DNA of 18,037 bases from Leptolyngbyaceae cyanobacterium CSSed165cm_216 (GTDB lineage: Bacteria > Cyanobacteriota > Cyanobacteriia > Phormidesmidales > Phormidesmidaceae): contig SLIY01000206.1 in NCBI GenBank assembly GCA_007135385.1, positions 1 through 18,037 on the forward strand, written 5' to 3'. Below, piece by piece: positions 7,057 to 14,293 of the stretch. The notes beneath the pieces are model-generated. The model had not been told where the DNA came from and did not search any database. It saw nothing but the letters and a program-made list of their open reading frames with translations. A program made the translations under genes and the position numbers. Position 1 is the first letter of the stretch; each line of letters begins with the position of its first letter.

Positions 7057-7828
7057 TCCGAAGACGGGCCGCGGGGAAGTCAACAGACAAATCTTGTACG
7101 GCGGTAATCAAGGCTAGGGCCGCTAGGGGGGCCGTAACGGCTCGCAGGATACGTGATCCCAGGGATACAGGCTGAAAGCCTACGGCAATCGCGGCGTCGA
7201 TTTCAGCGGCTGTCCAGCCCCCTTCAGGCCCAACAGCCAGAGTGATGGGTAGACGGCCATGGTCAAAGACCGGCCCTGATGGGCCATGGCCGTTTTGCAG
7301 GGCGGTTAATAGGTGGGGCTCAATGCAGCGAGCCACACATAACCAGCGCACCCCCTCCCCGGGCTGGTTCAGGTAATCGGCCCAGGGCAGGGGAGACAAA
7401 ATCTGAGGCAGTCGTAGTCGTTCGGATTGTTCAGTGGCCTCGGCGGCAATGCGCCGCCAGCGATCTAGTTTTTTGGGGTTGGGATGATGCAGGGTGCGAT
7501 CGCTAATTACCGGTTGAATTGTCGTTACCCCGAGTTCCGTAGCCTGGCGTATCACCTGGTCAAAGCCATTGCCCTTAGGTAGGGCCATCACCAGGGTAAT
7601 GGCTGCGGTTGATGGCTGTAGGGGGGGCTGAGCCGCAACAATGGCGGCGACCGCAGGGGAGGTAGTGAGTTGGGCTGTCCACTGCTGCCCTTGGCCATCT
7701 AAAGCGATAAAACGATCCCCAGCAGCTAGCCGCAGCACCCGGTGGAGATAGTGCTGCTGGTCTTGGGTCAGGGCAATCTGATCAGGAGTAATCTGATCAG
7801 GGGCAACAATCACACGATGTAGAGCCAC
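7043..7828 (-). CDS. rsmE: 16S rRNA (uracil(1498)-N(3))-methyltransferase RsmE
   Basis: RsmE methylates N3 of U1498 in the decoding region of 16S rRNA using S-adenosylmethionine. The 261 aa length is normal. The N-terminal PUA-like region is followed by the SPOUT knot domain (from about 75), with ALPKGNGFDQVIRQATELGV, RWRRIAAEATEQSER and GPEGGW (about 202). The usual knot motif LRxETA near residue 230 reads LRAVTA, with Val (GTT) in place of the conserved Glu. The N-terminus contains a small duplication, PDQITPDQI, encoded by repeated GATCAG-rich DNA near 7785-7802. The ATG at 7828 is used; its Shine-Dalgarno sequence is weak. The 3' end overlaps the palindrome upstream of fur. Confidence 0.92.
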   Translation of the reverse strand: MALHRVIVAPDQITPDQIALTQDQQHYLHRVLRLAAGDRFIALDGQGQQWTAQLTTSPAVAAIVAAQPPLQPSTAAITLVMALPKGNGFDQVIRQATELGVTTIQPVISDRTLHHPNPKKLDRWRRIAAEATEQSERLRLPQILSPLPWADYLNQPGEGVRWLCVARCIEPHLLTALQNGHGPSGPVFDHGRLPITLAVGPEGGWTAAEIDAAIAVGFQPVSLGSRILRAVTAPLAALALITAVQDLSVDFPAARLRTYSQ

Positions 7829-7935
7829 AGGTAAGTCTTAAAGTCCAAGATGGCTATAGTGATGGCTCCCAACCTATCGATTGAGAGCCACAGCTACGAT
7901 ATAACGTATTCTGTATAGCGCCGTCCTCATAAGAA

Positions 7936-7981
7936 CCTTACGGCTCGAGCCAACTATAGACTAAGTTTCGTAAGGAAACAA
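7936..7981 (-). promoter_or_regulatory. Candidate rsmE promoter with nested inverted repeats
   Basis: On the minus strand TTGTTT (7981-7976) and TATAGT (7958-7953) are 17 bases apart. CCTTACG (7936-7942) and CGTAAGG (7969-7975) form an inverted repeat that brackets the -10 box. GGCTCGAGCC (7942-7951) is a perfect palindrome close to the expected start of transcription. The leader to rsmE would be about 115 bases. Confidence 0.35.
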
Positions 7982-8099
7982 CCAAAAAAACATGAAGTTT
8001 TCTTATGATTTCTTGTGCTTTTACGAATTTCTGATAAGGCGCTTGCAGCTAGAACGCTGGTATAGGTCCCAAGGTTCTGCCTGGTTTATGCACCTCGTG

Positions 8100-8831
8100 C
8101 TAACGACTGAGCACCCCGGGGGATTGTTGAATCGGTACAATATCTAGCACATCCAACTGGGCGCAATATTTGAGGTCGGCTTCATTATCTAGGCGCAGTA
8201 GTCGTTGACCATGGCTGGCATAGTGCATCAAATCCAGCAATTGGTCCTGCCATTGCAGATATAAACTCACGGCGGCGATCGCCGCATCATTACCCGCCAG
8301 GTCTTTAAACGTTTGGCCCGTAGCGGCAATCACCCCGTGGACAATGGCCCCAGCACACACCGTATCTTCTAAGGAATAGGTGCCCTCCCAGCCGGAACCC
8401 ACCAGCCAAACCGTGGCGGGTTGATGGTGAAGCAGAAAATCGACCACCGCCTGGCGGGTGGTCAGGGCCGCTGTAATCACCATCGGCGCATGTTCGATCT
8501 GCTTTAAACAGCGGGTACCGTTGGTGGTGCTCATAAACAACCGCTTCCCCTGGGAGCGCTCCACAGAGTGATCGAGCGGGGAATTACCCAAGTCACATCC
8601 GTCCACCTTGGCACCACCCCGCTCCCCCGCTAACAGGCGTTTATCCGCAGGCCAACTGGCACCGGTAGATAGCAAATCGTCAATGTTACTAAACACTTGG
8701 ATGGCTTCAGCCCCAGCCTCAAGGGCTGCCGCCATGGTGGAGGTGGCCCGTAGCACATCAATCGCAACGGCACAGACTGGGCTGCCATCGCCGGGCACTT
8801 CTTCGGGAGTGTGGTACAAAAATAATTTCAC
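8100..8831 (-). CDS. comB: ComB-like 2-phosphosulfolactate phosphatase family protein
   Basis: The 243 aa protein has the ComB family motifs AIDVLRATST (about 23-32), GERGGAKVDGCDLGNSP, FMSTTNGTR and LVGSGWEG. ComB is a Mg-dependent phosphatase that, in methanogens, makes sulfolactate in coenzyme M synthesis. Cyanobacteria carry the family but make no coenzyme M, so the substrate here is unknown; the family name is safer than the reaction. The ATG at 8831 begins MKLFLYHTPEE, a typical opening. The gene is followed by the rsmE promoter region and could read through into rsmE. There is no truncation or missing motif. Confidence 0.88.
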   Translation of the reverse strand: MKLFLYHTPEEVPGDGSPVCAVAIDVLRATSTMAAALEAGAEAIQVFSNIDDLLSTGASWPADKRLLAGERGGAKVDGCDLGNSPLDHSVERSQGKRLFMSTTNGTRCLKQIEHAPMVITAALTTRQAVVDFLLHHQPATVWLVGSGWEGTYSLEDTVCAGAIVHGVIAATGQTFKDLAGNDAAIAAVSLYLQWQDQLLDLMHYASHGQRLLRLDNEADLKYCAQLDVLDIVPIQQSPGVLSR

Positions 8832-8902
8832 AGCTGGAGAGTCTCAACCTAGTACGGATCACCAATGTTTCATTCTATGCGGGGAGCCGTACCCTTTTTA
8901 CC

Positions 8903-8930
8903 AAAAAAAGGAGCACCCGAGGGTACTCCT
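8903..8930 (-). terminator. Rho-independent terminator of the DUF4912 gene
   Basis: On the minus strand AGGAGTACCC and GGGTGCTCCT form a 10-pair stem around TC (8930-8909), followed by seven T (8909-8903). The C/A mismatch on the plus strand becomes a G-U pair in minus-strand RNA. This fits termination of the gene that ends at 8965. Confidence 0.8.
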
Positions 8931-8964
8931 AGACAGGTGATTCTGGGTTAAGCAAACAGATGGC

Positions 8965-10251
8965 TTAGGGAAGCCACTCCAGCACCGCATCTTCTTTGGT
9001 GTTAGTGCGGCGGGAGAGGGTCTGCCGATCAAAGGTCATATGGATGGAGCGGGTCTGCTCACCATCGGCGGCGACGGCCATGATCGGGTAGTCGATGTTG
9101 CCATCTTGGAAGGACATCTGGAAGCGGAAGGTGCCATCGGAGTTGAGCTTGATGGGCTTGCCGCCGATGGTAACGGTGGCATCGGGTTCGGTGGCACCGT
9201 AGACAATCAACTCAGCGTCAGCCACCAACCAGAACTGGCGGGGGCGAATCGGTGGGGCCGATGCCGAGAAGCCAACCCCAGACATGGTCAACCCAGACAT
9301 GGTCAACCCAGACATGGTCAACCCAGACATATTGGGAACCATACCAGGCACCGCTCCAGGCACCGCCCACAGCCCAGCCCCGGAGGGGAAGACGTAGGAA
9401 CTCACGGGTGCTGCTGGCAAAGCATAAGAACTCATCACTGAGCCAGGCACATGCTGCATTGAGCCAAACAGGGATCCGGCTACCCGCTGGGCTTCGGCCC
9501 CCTGGGTCATGGCAAAGATGTTGTCGTAGATCGGGCTGCCATTGTCGCTGAGGCGCTGACTGGGGTGTTTTAGGGACATGAGCGTCTTACCGCGCAGGTC
9601 AGCCTGCCAGTCAACGGCCATGAAGTGGTCTTCTACCCAGTCAGAGGGGTACACCGGGGGAATGTGGACCGGCAAGGAGCGGGCGAGGACCAACCAGCGG
9701 CCATCGTTAGTGATATAGCCGATTTCAGCCACGTAGTCGCGATCGCTGACTGGAATCGGTAGATACCACTCCCGCGCCATTTCATCGCATTCATACTGCT
9801 GCAAGCTATGGGGCGCTTGATAGGTGAGGTCCATGTCAGTGACATCGTAGAACCGCAGGGCCAGCTTGGCGCCCCCCTGCCGTCGCAACACTTCCTTATG
9901 GTCTTGGGGGACATCCCAGTAGGCATAGGCCCACTGAGGATCGCGGGGCATCAACACAATCCGACTTTCACCATAGCCACCGGGTAAATCCGCCAATCCC
10001 TCATCCACGCTAGCCAGGGTATTCACTGGGGTTGATGCCGTAGCCGGAGCGGCGACTGGGGGTACATCTGCTTGGGGTGGGGCCGCAGCGGCGGGTACCT
10101 GCTCCTGAACGCGCTTCGCGTCCACGGCCTGAATAGCCGCAATCAACTCAGTCTTACGCATGCGACTGTAGCGAGAGACCTCATAGTCGCTGGCAACCTT
10201 ACGGAGTTGCCGCAGCGTCATTTCTTCAAGGGGGGGACGAGGCTGAGACAT
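8965..10251 (-). CDS. DUF4912 domain protein with Rho-N/SAP-like N-terminus
   Basis: The protein is 428 aa from ATG 10251, which has AGGAG 11 bases upstream; a TTG at 10281 is a less likely start. Residues 1-50 (PPLEEMTLRQLRKVASDYEV, then KTELIAAIQAV) look like a Rho N-terminal or SAP-type helical nucleic-acid-binding domain. An Ala/Pro linker follows, then DUF4912 (about 95-225: RIVLMPRDPQWAYAYWDVP). The Gly/Ser/Met-rich stretch contains a three-copy GLTMS tandem repeat. The C-terminal part (about 320-410, FWLVADAELIVYGATEPDATV) resembles a beta-sandwich. There is no signal peptide. The family function is unknown, and DNA or RNA binding is only inferred from the N-terminus. It ends in a strong intrinsic terminator. 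Confidence 0.85.
   Translation of the reverse strand: MSQPRPPLEEMTLRQLRKVASDYEVSRYSRMRKTELIAAIQAVDAKRVQEQVPAAAAPPQADVPPVAAPATASTPVNTLASVDEGLADLPGGYGESRIVLMPRDPQWAYAYWDVPQDHKEVLRRQGGAKLALRFYDVTDMDLTYQAPHSLQQYECDEMAREWYLPIPVSDRDYVAEIGYITNDGRWLVLARSLPVHIPPVYPSDWVEDHFMAVDWQADLRGKTLMSLKHPSQRLSDNGSPIYDNIFAMTQGAEAQRVAGSLFGSMQHVPGSVMSSYALPAAPVSSYVFPSGAGLWAVPGAVPGMVPNMSGLTMSGLTMSGLTMSGVGFSASAPPIRPRQFWLVADAELIVYGATEPDATVTIGGKPIKLNSDGTFRFQMSFQDGNIDYPIMAVAADGEQTRSIHMTFDRQTLSRRTNTKEDAVLEWLP
9281..9330 (-). repeat. 15-bp tandem repeat inside the DUF4912 gene
   Basis: GACATGGTCAACCCA occurs three times in perfect tandem (9281-9325), followed by a partial fourth unit. A degenerate unit precedes it at 9271-9280. 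On the coding strand it encodes repeats of Gly-Leu-Thr-Met-Ser in frame, so copy number can change without a frameshift. Confidence 0.9.
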
Positions 10252-10269
10252 AGACACGCTTCTCCTATG

Positions 10270-10306
10270 GGAACTAAACAATTAGGAACTAAACGGCTGA
10301 GAACTA
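10270..10306. repeat. Short direct repeat, 15-base period, in the DUF4912 leader
   Basis: GGAACTAAAC occurs at 10270-10279 and 10285-10294, and GAACTA at 10301-10306, with offsets of 15 bases. On the transcribed strand it reads GTTTAGTTCC. The nearest copy ends about 18 bases from the ATG at 10251, upstream of the ribosome binding site. Confidence 0.6.
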
Positions 10307-10327
10307 GGGGGTGACTTCTGGAAAACA

Positions 10328-10359
10328 TTCTCCCCAGTGATGGACATGGCCCACCCTAC
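10328..10359 (+). repeat. Degenerate dispersed repeat C, copy 1
   Basis: TTCTCCCC, ATGG and GCCCACCCTAC occur in the same order as at 11649-11680. The stretch resembles a common cyanobacterial intergenic repeat with the core GCCCACCCTAC. Similarity is patchy. Confidence 0.35.
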
Positions 10360-10692
10360 GGCTAAAGAGTGGGAAGTCAAACGGATGGGAACCAAGCAAC
10401 TGACCTGTGGGCAAGCTGCAAACCTGAGCAATGGAACCAATAGGATCCAAAAGTGCTCTGAACTCACCTAAGAGTAGGCCAACTAAAAAACAGGCATGTC
10501 CAGAACGCGCACTCGGTCCATTGGGCCGGTCGCGGTGAGCCTCCGGATAAGTATTTAGTTGGAACACCCTAAGACTGACCTCCCGGTCCAATGTGGGGAT
10601 CAATCTTTGCCAGGTACTATGACAAAAAAGAAAGCTGGGATCAAGCCTCTATCAAGGTCTTTCTGGCGATTGCAGCGAGGTTTAAGGGGTTT

Positions 10693-10773
10693 GGGGATCA
10701 AAATGTCATAAAATCGTGACATTTTGATCCCCATGAGTGTATTTGCGTCATGGATCGTAAACATTTTGATCCC
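10693..10773. promoter_or_regulatory. Palindrome plus direct 27-base repeat upstream of the DUF2993 gene
   Basis: GGGGATCAAAATGTCA (10693-10708) and TGACATTTTGATCCCC (10717-10732) are perfect 16-base arms around an 8-base spacer. The pattern GTCATNNATCGTNNACATTTTGATCCC, allowing a one-base shift in its middle, occurs at 10705-10731 and 10747-10773. The offset is exactly 42 bases, about four helical turns. No T-run follows. This reads as a multi-site binding array; its regulator is unknown. It lies about 80-160 bases upstream of the ATG at 10851. Confidence 0.6.
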
Positions 10774-10850
10774 GGCTGGGTGAGCGCGACATCTTTGTTA
10801 AAGTCTGGAAGGATAGTTAGCCCACGCATTCCTTGAGGATTTGATGATCG

Positions 10851-11639
10851 ATGCCGTCTAACTCGGTTAGCTCTGCGGATAACACCTCGACTCCATCTGT
10901 AACGTCTGGGCGAGGCAGTCGTCTAATTAGCCGGATCCTGCCTGCGGCGATTCGCCTTTGGTTGCAGACCCAACTGGACCATATCGAAGGGCTTGATTTT
11001 CGAATTGGCGGCAGCGATCGCCAGATTTTGTCGGGTCATGTGCCCCAGGTGACGGCGTCAGCACAACAGGCTGTTTATCGGGGGTTGCACGTCAGCCATG
11101 TGGCTGTAGCGGCCACCGATATTCATGTCAACTTGGGGCAGGTAGTGCGAGGTAAGCCCCTGAAATTGTTGCGATCGTTTCCGGTGAGTGGGCAGGTATC
11201 AGTACAAGCGGATGATCTGCAGGCGTCCTTGGACTCGGCGTTGCTGGGTGATGGGCTGCAAGACCTGCTGCAACGGCTGTGGCACAGTCACCCTGAGTTA
11301 AACCAGTGGGTGACCGTGGCGACGACGACTCGGGAATCGACCCCCAGCATTCGAGATATCCAGCTGAGGGCTGATCGATGCACCCTGGTCTGGACCGTGG
11401 CGGCTGATCAGTTTCTGGCGATGGAAGCCCGTTTAACCATGGTGGATGGGCGCTGGCTGTGCTTGCAACAACCGACCCTGACCTTACACCCACCTGAATC
11501 CTTTCCTGGGGTAGCTAACCCCGTAGTTATTGACGATGTGAGGTTTGATCTAGGACCTGAAACCGACATTCAAACCCTGACGGTTACCCCAGCGGCCATT
11601 ACCCTAGAGGGCACGGTCCAGGTGATCGCCGCCCACTAA
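10851..11639 (+). CDS. DUF2993 (LmeA-like) domain protein
   Basis: The 262 aa protein matches the cyanobacterial DUF2993 pattern. It has an N-terminal Ser/Thr-rich tail (about 1-22) and then a region with VYRGLHVSHVAVAATDIHVNL and VSVQADDLQASL that alternates beta strands. Two further beta-rich repeats follow to the end (TLEGTVQVIA). In actinobacteria the related LmeA binds phospholipid and acts in lipomannan synthesis; transfer of that role to cyanobacteria is unproven. No signal peptide is obvious. The ATG at 10851 is the only good in-frame start, with GAGG 13 bases upstream, rather far. The gene is preceded by the 10693-10773 repeat array. Confidence 0.8.
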   Translation: MPSNSVSSADNTSTPSVTSGRGSRLISRILPAAIRLWLQTQLDHIEGLDFRIGGSDRQILSGHVPQVTASAQQAVYRGLHVSHVAVAATDIHVNLGQVVRGKPLKLLRSFPVSGQVSVQADDLQASLDSALLGDGLQDLLQRLWHSHPELNQWVTVATTTRESTPSIRDIQLRADRCTLVWTVAADQFLAMEARLTMVDGRWLCLQQPTLTLHPPESFPGVANPVVIDDVRFDLGPETDIQTLTVTPAAITLEGTVQVIAAH

Positions 11640-11648
11640 GGCAACGGC

Positions 11649-11680
11649 TTCTCCCCCATGGCAGGCACAGCCCACCCTGC
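11649..11680 (+). repeat. Degenerate dispersed repeat C, copy 2
   Basis: It shares TTCTCCCC, CATGG and GCCCACCCTG(C) with 10328-10359 in the same order. It lies just past the DUF2993 stop codon. Confidence 0.35.
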
Positions 11681-11755
11681 AGCAGCCCTAACCCCTGATG
11701 CCAATGCTGATTCTGCTCAGACTGAGCTTGTGGTAGGCGGTCAGTACCCTGGAGG

Positions 11756-11792
11756 TTCTCTTTTCGTTCTTCTGTCTTCTCTTTTCGTTCTT
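11756..11792 (+). repeat. 21-base-period tandem duplication in the RibD-like leader
   Basis: TTCTCTTTTCGTTCTT occurs at 11756-11771 and again, identical, at 11777-11792, 21 bases apart. GGAGG ends at 11755, directly before the first copy. The start codon is at 11799, so the duplication lies between a Shine-Dalgarno-like site and the ATG. Confidence 0.85.
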
Positions 11793-11798
11793 TAGCTA

Positions 11799-12497
11799 AT
11801 GTCTGCCCCAGCCTCAATTCCTGACACCGCCCTGGTTTTGGCCATGAGCTTGGATGGCAAAATTGCCGATGTCCAGCGGGGGGCGGCTCGGTTCTCGTCG
11901 CTGGCAGATTTGGCCCATTTAGAACAGCGGGTGGCGGCGGTGGACGGGGTGTTATTTGGGGGCGGTACCCTACGGGCCTATGGCACCGCCCTGCCCGTGC
12001 GTAACCCTCACCTATTGGCTCAGCGGCAACAGCGAGGCCAGCCCCCCCAGCCTCTACAACTTGTTTGGTCCCCCTCGGGCCAGTTGGACCCCCACTCTCG
12101 GTTTTTTCAGCAACCCATCCCCCGGGGGCTGATCACCACGGCCATGGGGGCTCGTAGCTGGGATTCAGAGCAGTTTCAGCGCATTTGGGTGATGCCAGAA
12201 TCGCGCACTCACCCCTGGGATTGGCCTTGGCTGCTAGCTCAGTTGAAACAGGAGGGAGTGCAAACCCTGGCGCTACTGGGCGGGGGGACTCTGGCGGCAG
12301 AGTTGCTTCGCTGCCGCTGTGTACATGCGATTTACATAACCGTTTGTCCGCTGCTGTTGGGGGGATTCACCGCCCCTACCCCGGTGGATGGACCTGGCTT
12401 TTTAGCAGCTGTGGCCCCTCGGTTGCAACTGTTGTCCTGGCGGGCAGTGGCAGACGAAGTGTTTTTGCACTATCGGGTCTTGCCGCCTTACGGCTAA
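11799..12497 (+). CDS. RibD C-terminal domain (reductase-like) protein
   Basis: The 232 aa protein is a single RibD_C/dihydrofolate-reductase-like domain. MSLDGKIA lies at 15-22 and VDGVLFGGGTLRAYG near 50. The NADPH-loop motif LALLGGGTLAAELL is near 165, and CPLLLGG follows. Full RibD reduces 5-amino-6-(5-phosphoribosylamino)uracil in riboflavin synthesis; here the N-terminal deaminase domain is absent. It could be the separate reductase of that pathway or a reductase with another substrate. No Shine-Dalgarno sequence lies directly before the ATG, where a pyrimidine-rich tandem repeat stands instead. The next gene (12571) follows after 73 bp on the same strand. Confidence 0.85.
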   Translation: MSAPASIPDTALVLAMSLDGKIADVQRGAARFSSLADLAHLEQRVAAVDGVLFGGGTLRAYGTALPVRNPHLLAQRQQRGQPPQPLQLVWSPSGQLDPHSRFFQQPIPRGLITTAMGARSWDSEQFQRIWVMPESRTHPWDWPWLLAQLKQEGVQTLALLGGGTLAAELLRCRCVHAIYITVCPLLLGGFTAPTPVDGPGFLAAVAPRLQLLSWRAVADEVFLHYRVLPPYG

Positions 12498-12570
12498 AGG
12501 CTAAGCTGCAGACAGGGATAAATTCCTTTACCCTAGTCAATAATCTTTGTTCCCTACCGGCTGATGATCT

Positions 12571-13743
12571 ATGGGCTATCCGTCTGTGTCGCCGCTGACT
12601 GCCACCTGGATTCGCCACATTGAAGAAGTACCAGAGGCCCTGTGGGACGAGTTGGCCCAGCCCCTGGCGACGCCGTTTTTGGAATGGCATTGGCTACACA
12701 ATATGGAGCGCTCTGGGAGCGTCGGGGCAAATGCGGGCTGGCTGCCCTGCCACCTGACCCTGTGGCGGGGCAAGACCCTGGTGGGGGCAGCCCCTCTGTA
12801 CCTTAAGGGCCATAGCTATGGTGAGTTTGTGTTTGACCATCAGTGGGCTGACCTGGCGGAGCGGCTGGGAGTGCAGTATTACCCGAAACTGTTGGGCATG
12901 TCGCCCTTTACTCCGGCAGAGGGCTATCGATTTTTAATTGCTCCAGGGGAAGATGAAGCGGCTGTGACCCTGGCCATGGTAGAAGCAATTGATGGATTTT
13001 GCGATCGCAACAACATTTCGGGCTGTCATTTTCTCTACGTTGATCCCCAATGGCGGGCGACAATGACCCAGTTGGGCTTTTCCCAGTGGCTGCACCACAG
13101 TTACGTATGGCAAAACCATAACTTTGAAGATTTCGACGATTACCTGAGTCAATTCAATGCCAACCAGCGGCGCAATATCAAGCGGGAGCGCAAGGCGATA
13201 ACTACGGCGGGTTTGCGGCTGGAGGCAGTAACTGGCGACGCCATCAGTAAGCCCCTGTGCAACTTGATGTACGACTTTTATGGCGATACCTGCGACAAAT
13301 TTGGCTGGTGGGGCAGCAAGTACCTCACCCGCAAATTTTTTCAGCTGTTACACCATAACTATCGCCATCGTATGGTGTTTTTCGCCGCCTATGACGACGA
13401 TGATCGCGACCCGATTGGCATGTCATTTTGCCTGACCAAGGGCGATCGTCTCTATGGTCGTTACTGGGGTTCTACGGTGGAGGTGAACAACTTGCACTTT
13501 AATGCCTGCTACTATGCGCCAATTGAGTGGGCGATCGCCAATGGCATTCATCTATTTGACCCTGGGGCCGGGGGACGGCATAAAAAGCGACGAGGCTTTC
13601 CAGCCCTAGGCAACTATAGTTTGCACCGGTTCTATCAGCCCCGCTTACAAACCCTGCTGACTCACTATATTGTTGAAATCAATCAGCTAGAGCAACAGGA
13701 AATCGACGCCATTAACGCCGAGCTGCCTTTGAAACGGCCCTAG
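12571..13743 (+). CDS. GNAT/FemAB-like acyltransferase (peptidogalycan biosynthesis family)
   Basis: The 390 aa protein belongs to the family once called DUF482 (Peptidogalycan_BIOSYN), made of two GNAT-like folds. Motifs seen are the opening TPFLEWHWLHNMERSG, VGAAPLYLKGHSYGEFVFD near 75, KLLGMSPFTPAEG, the QFNANQRRNIKRERKA segment near 195, DRLYGRYWGS and the ending FDPGAGGRHKKRRGF. The substrate is not known; related proteins are thought to acylate envelope or amino-acid precursors. The start ATG 12571 lacks a clear Shine-Dalgarno sequence, and an out-of-frame ATG lies at 12563. The gene follows the RibD-like gene by 73 bp and may share its transcript. Confidence 0.85.
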   Translation: MGYPSVSPLTATWIRHIEEVPEALWDELAQPLATPFLEWHWLHNMERSGSVGANAGWLPCHLTLWRGKTLVGAAPLYLKGHSYGEFVFDHQWADLAERLGVQYYPKLLGMSPFTPAEGYRFLIAPGEDEAAVTLAMVEAIDGFCDRNNISGCHFLYVDPQWRATMTQLGFSQWLHHSYVWQNHNFEDFDDYLSQFNANQRRNIKRERKAITTAGLRLEAVTGDAISKPLCNLMYDFYGDTCDKFGWWGSKYLTRKFFQLLHHNYRHRMVFFAAYDDDDRDPIGMSFCLTKGDRLYGRYWGSTVEVNNLHFNACYYAPIEWAIANGIHLFDPGAGGRHKKRRGFPALGNYSLHRFYQPRLQTLLTHYIVEINQLEQQEIDAINAELPLKRP

Positions 13744-13814
13744 AGCGTAAGTGCGATACCATAGAAGGCCATGCCCTATCGTTTGTAGTGCACCTTTTAA
13801 ACCCCACTTTTGTG

Positions 13815-14222
13815 ATGACGATACCGCCTACCCCTCAACCCCTAGACCAGGTTCAACGTCAGGCGTTAGACGATCAGCTGTCTAAACGATTTATCGCCCT
13901 GGACCCAGGGGGATACTTTTTAATTGATGTCGATCGTACCCAGGGGTTAATCTATGCCCAGCACTTTGCCAACACGATTAATGAAAAAGGCCTAGCCTGT
14001 GATCCAGTCACCGGTAAGCCATTACCTGTGCGAGGTCCCGTAGAACGTGTACCCACCCACACCTACAGCGGACGTACAGCTAAAGAATTGTGTATCGCCA
14101 TTTTCGAAGATTCCGGCACCCCCTGCCCGATTACCTACCTCGATCATGCCGCCTATCTGGGGCGAGAGTTTATGCGGGCAGAAGCGGCTCTCAACAGCAA
14201 TACTCCCTACATTCAAGACTAA
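13815..14222 (+). CDS. DUF4346 domain protein
   Basis: A 135 aa protein built almost wholly of DUF4346, with LSKRFIALDPGGYFLIDVDR near the N-terminus, then LIYAQHFANTINEKGLACDP, RTAKELCIAIFED and the ending DHAAYLGREFMRAEAAL. The same domain occurs as an appendage on pterin- or methyltransferase-related proteins in other organisms, but its role is unknown. ATG 13815 is preferred because the family begins near there; GTG 13788 is in frame but adds unrelated residues. The gene converges with the small coiled-coil gene, and a hairpin lies between them. Confidence 0.82.
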   Translation: MTIPPTPQPLDQVQRQALDDQLSKRFIALDPGGYFLIDVDRTQGLIYAQHFANTINEKGLACDPVTGKPLPVRGPVERVPTHTYSGRTAKELCIAIFEDSGTPCPITYLDHAAYLGREFMRAEAALNSNTPYIQD

Positions 14223-14247
14223 CCCTCAAGCTTGTCGTCGCCAGCTT

Positions 14248-14293
14248 TAGGATTAGCCCAGTAGGATTAGGCCAGGTTTAAGGCTGGGCCTAG
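14248..14293. repeat. 14-base tandem repeat with hairpin between convergent genes
   Basis: TAGGATTAGCCCAG (14248-14261) is followed by TAGGATTAGGCCAG (14262-14275), 13 of 14 identical. TTAGGCCAG (14267-14275) can pair with CTGGGCCTAG (14284-14293), with one bulge. It may help to end both transcripts, but has no T-run. It overlaps the stop codon of the gene at 14290. Confidence 0.4.

Larger units (their letters stand above)
10252..10850. other. Divergent intergenic region of about 600 bp
   Basis: The spacer separates the DUF4912 gene (-) from the DUF2993 gene (+). It holds a 15-base-period repeat near 10270-10306, a degenerate dispersed repeat at 10328-10359 and the 27-base repeat array at 10693-10773. 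Short open frames across 10072-10603 lack homology-like features and were not called. No RNA gene was recognised. Confidence 0.6.

Noticed and set aside
9281..9330. CRISPR-like array
   Set aside because: Units of 15 bases abut without spacers and encode protein in frame. It is a coding tandem repeat.
9040..9551. Open frames antisense to the DUF4912 gene
   Set aside because: They are explained as shadows of the real gene; the repeated TQTWS-type residues come from its 15-base tandem repeat.
10304..10603. A 99-residue minus-strand open frame upstream of the DUF4912 gene
   Set aside because: Its composition is unlike the neighbouring genes, with no motif and no ribosome binding site. It is probably a chance opening in a spacer.
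6073..12569. Shared 13-mer GTTCCCTACCGGC at about 6070 and 12550
   Set aside because: One copy is coding and the other is leader. A match of this length is expected by chance in 18 kb.
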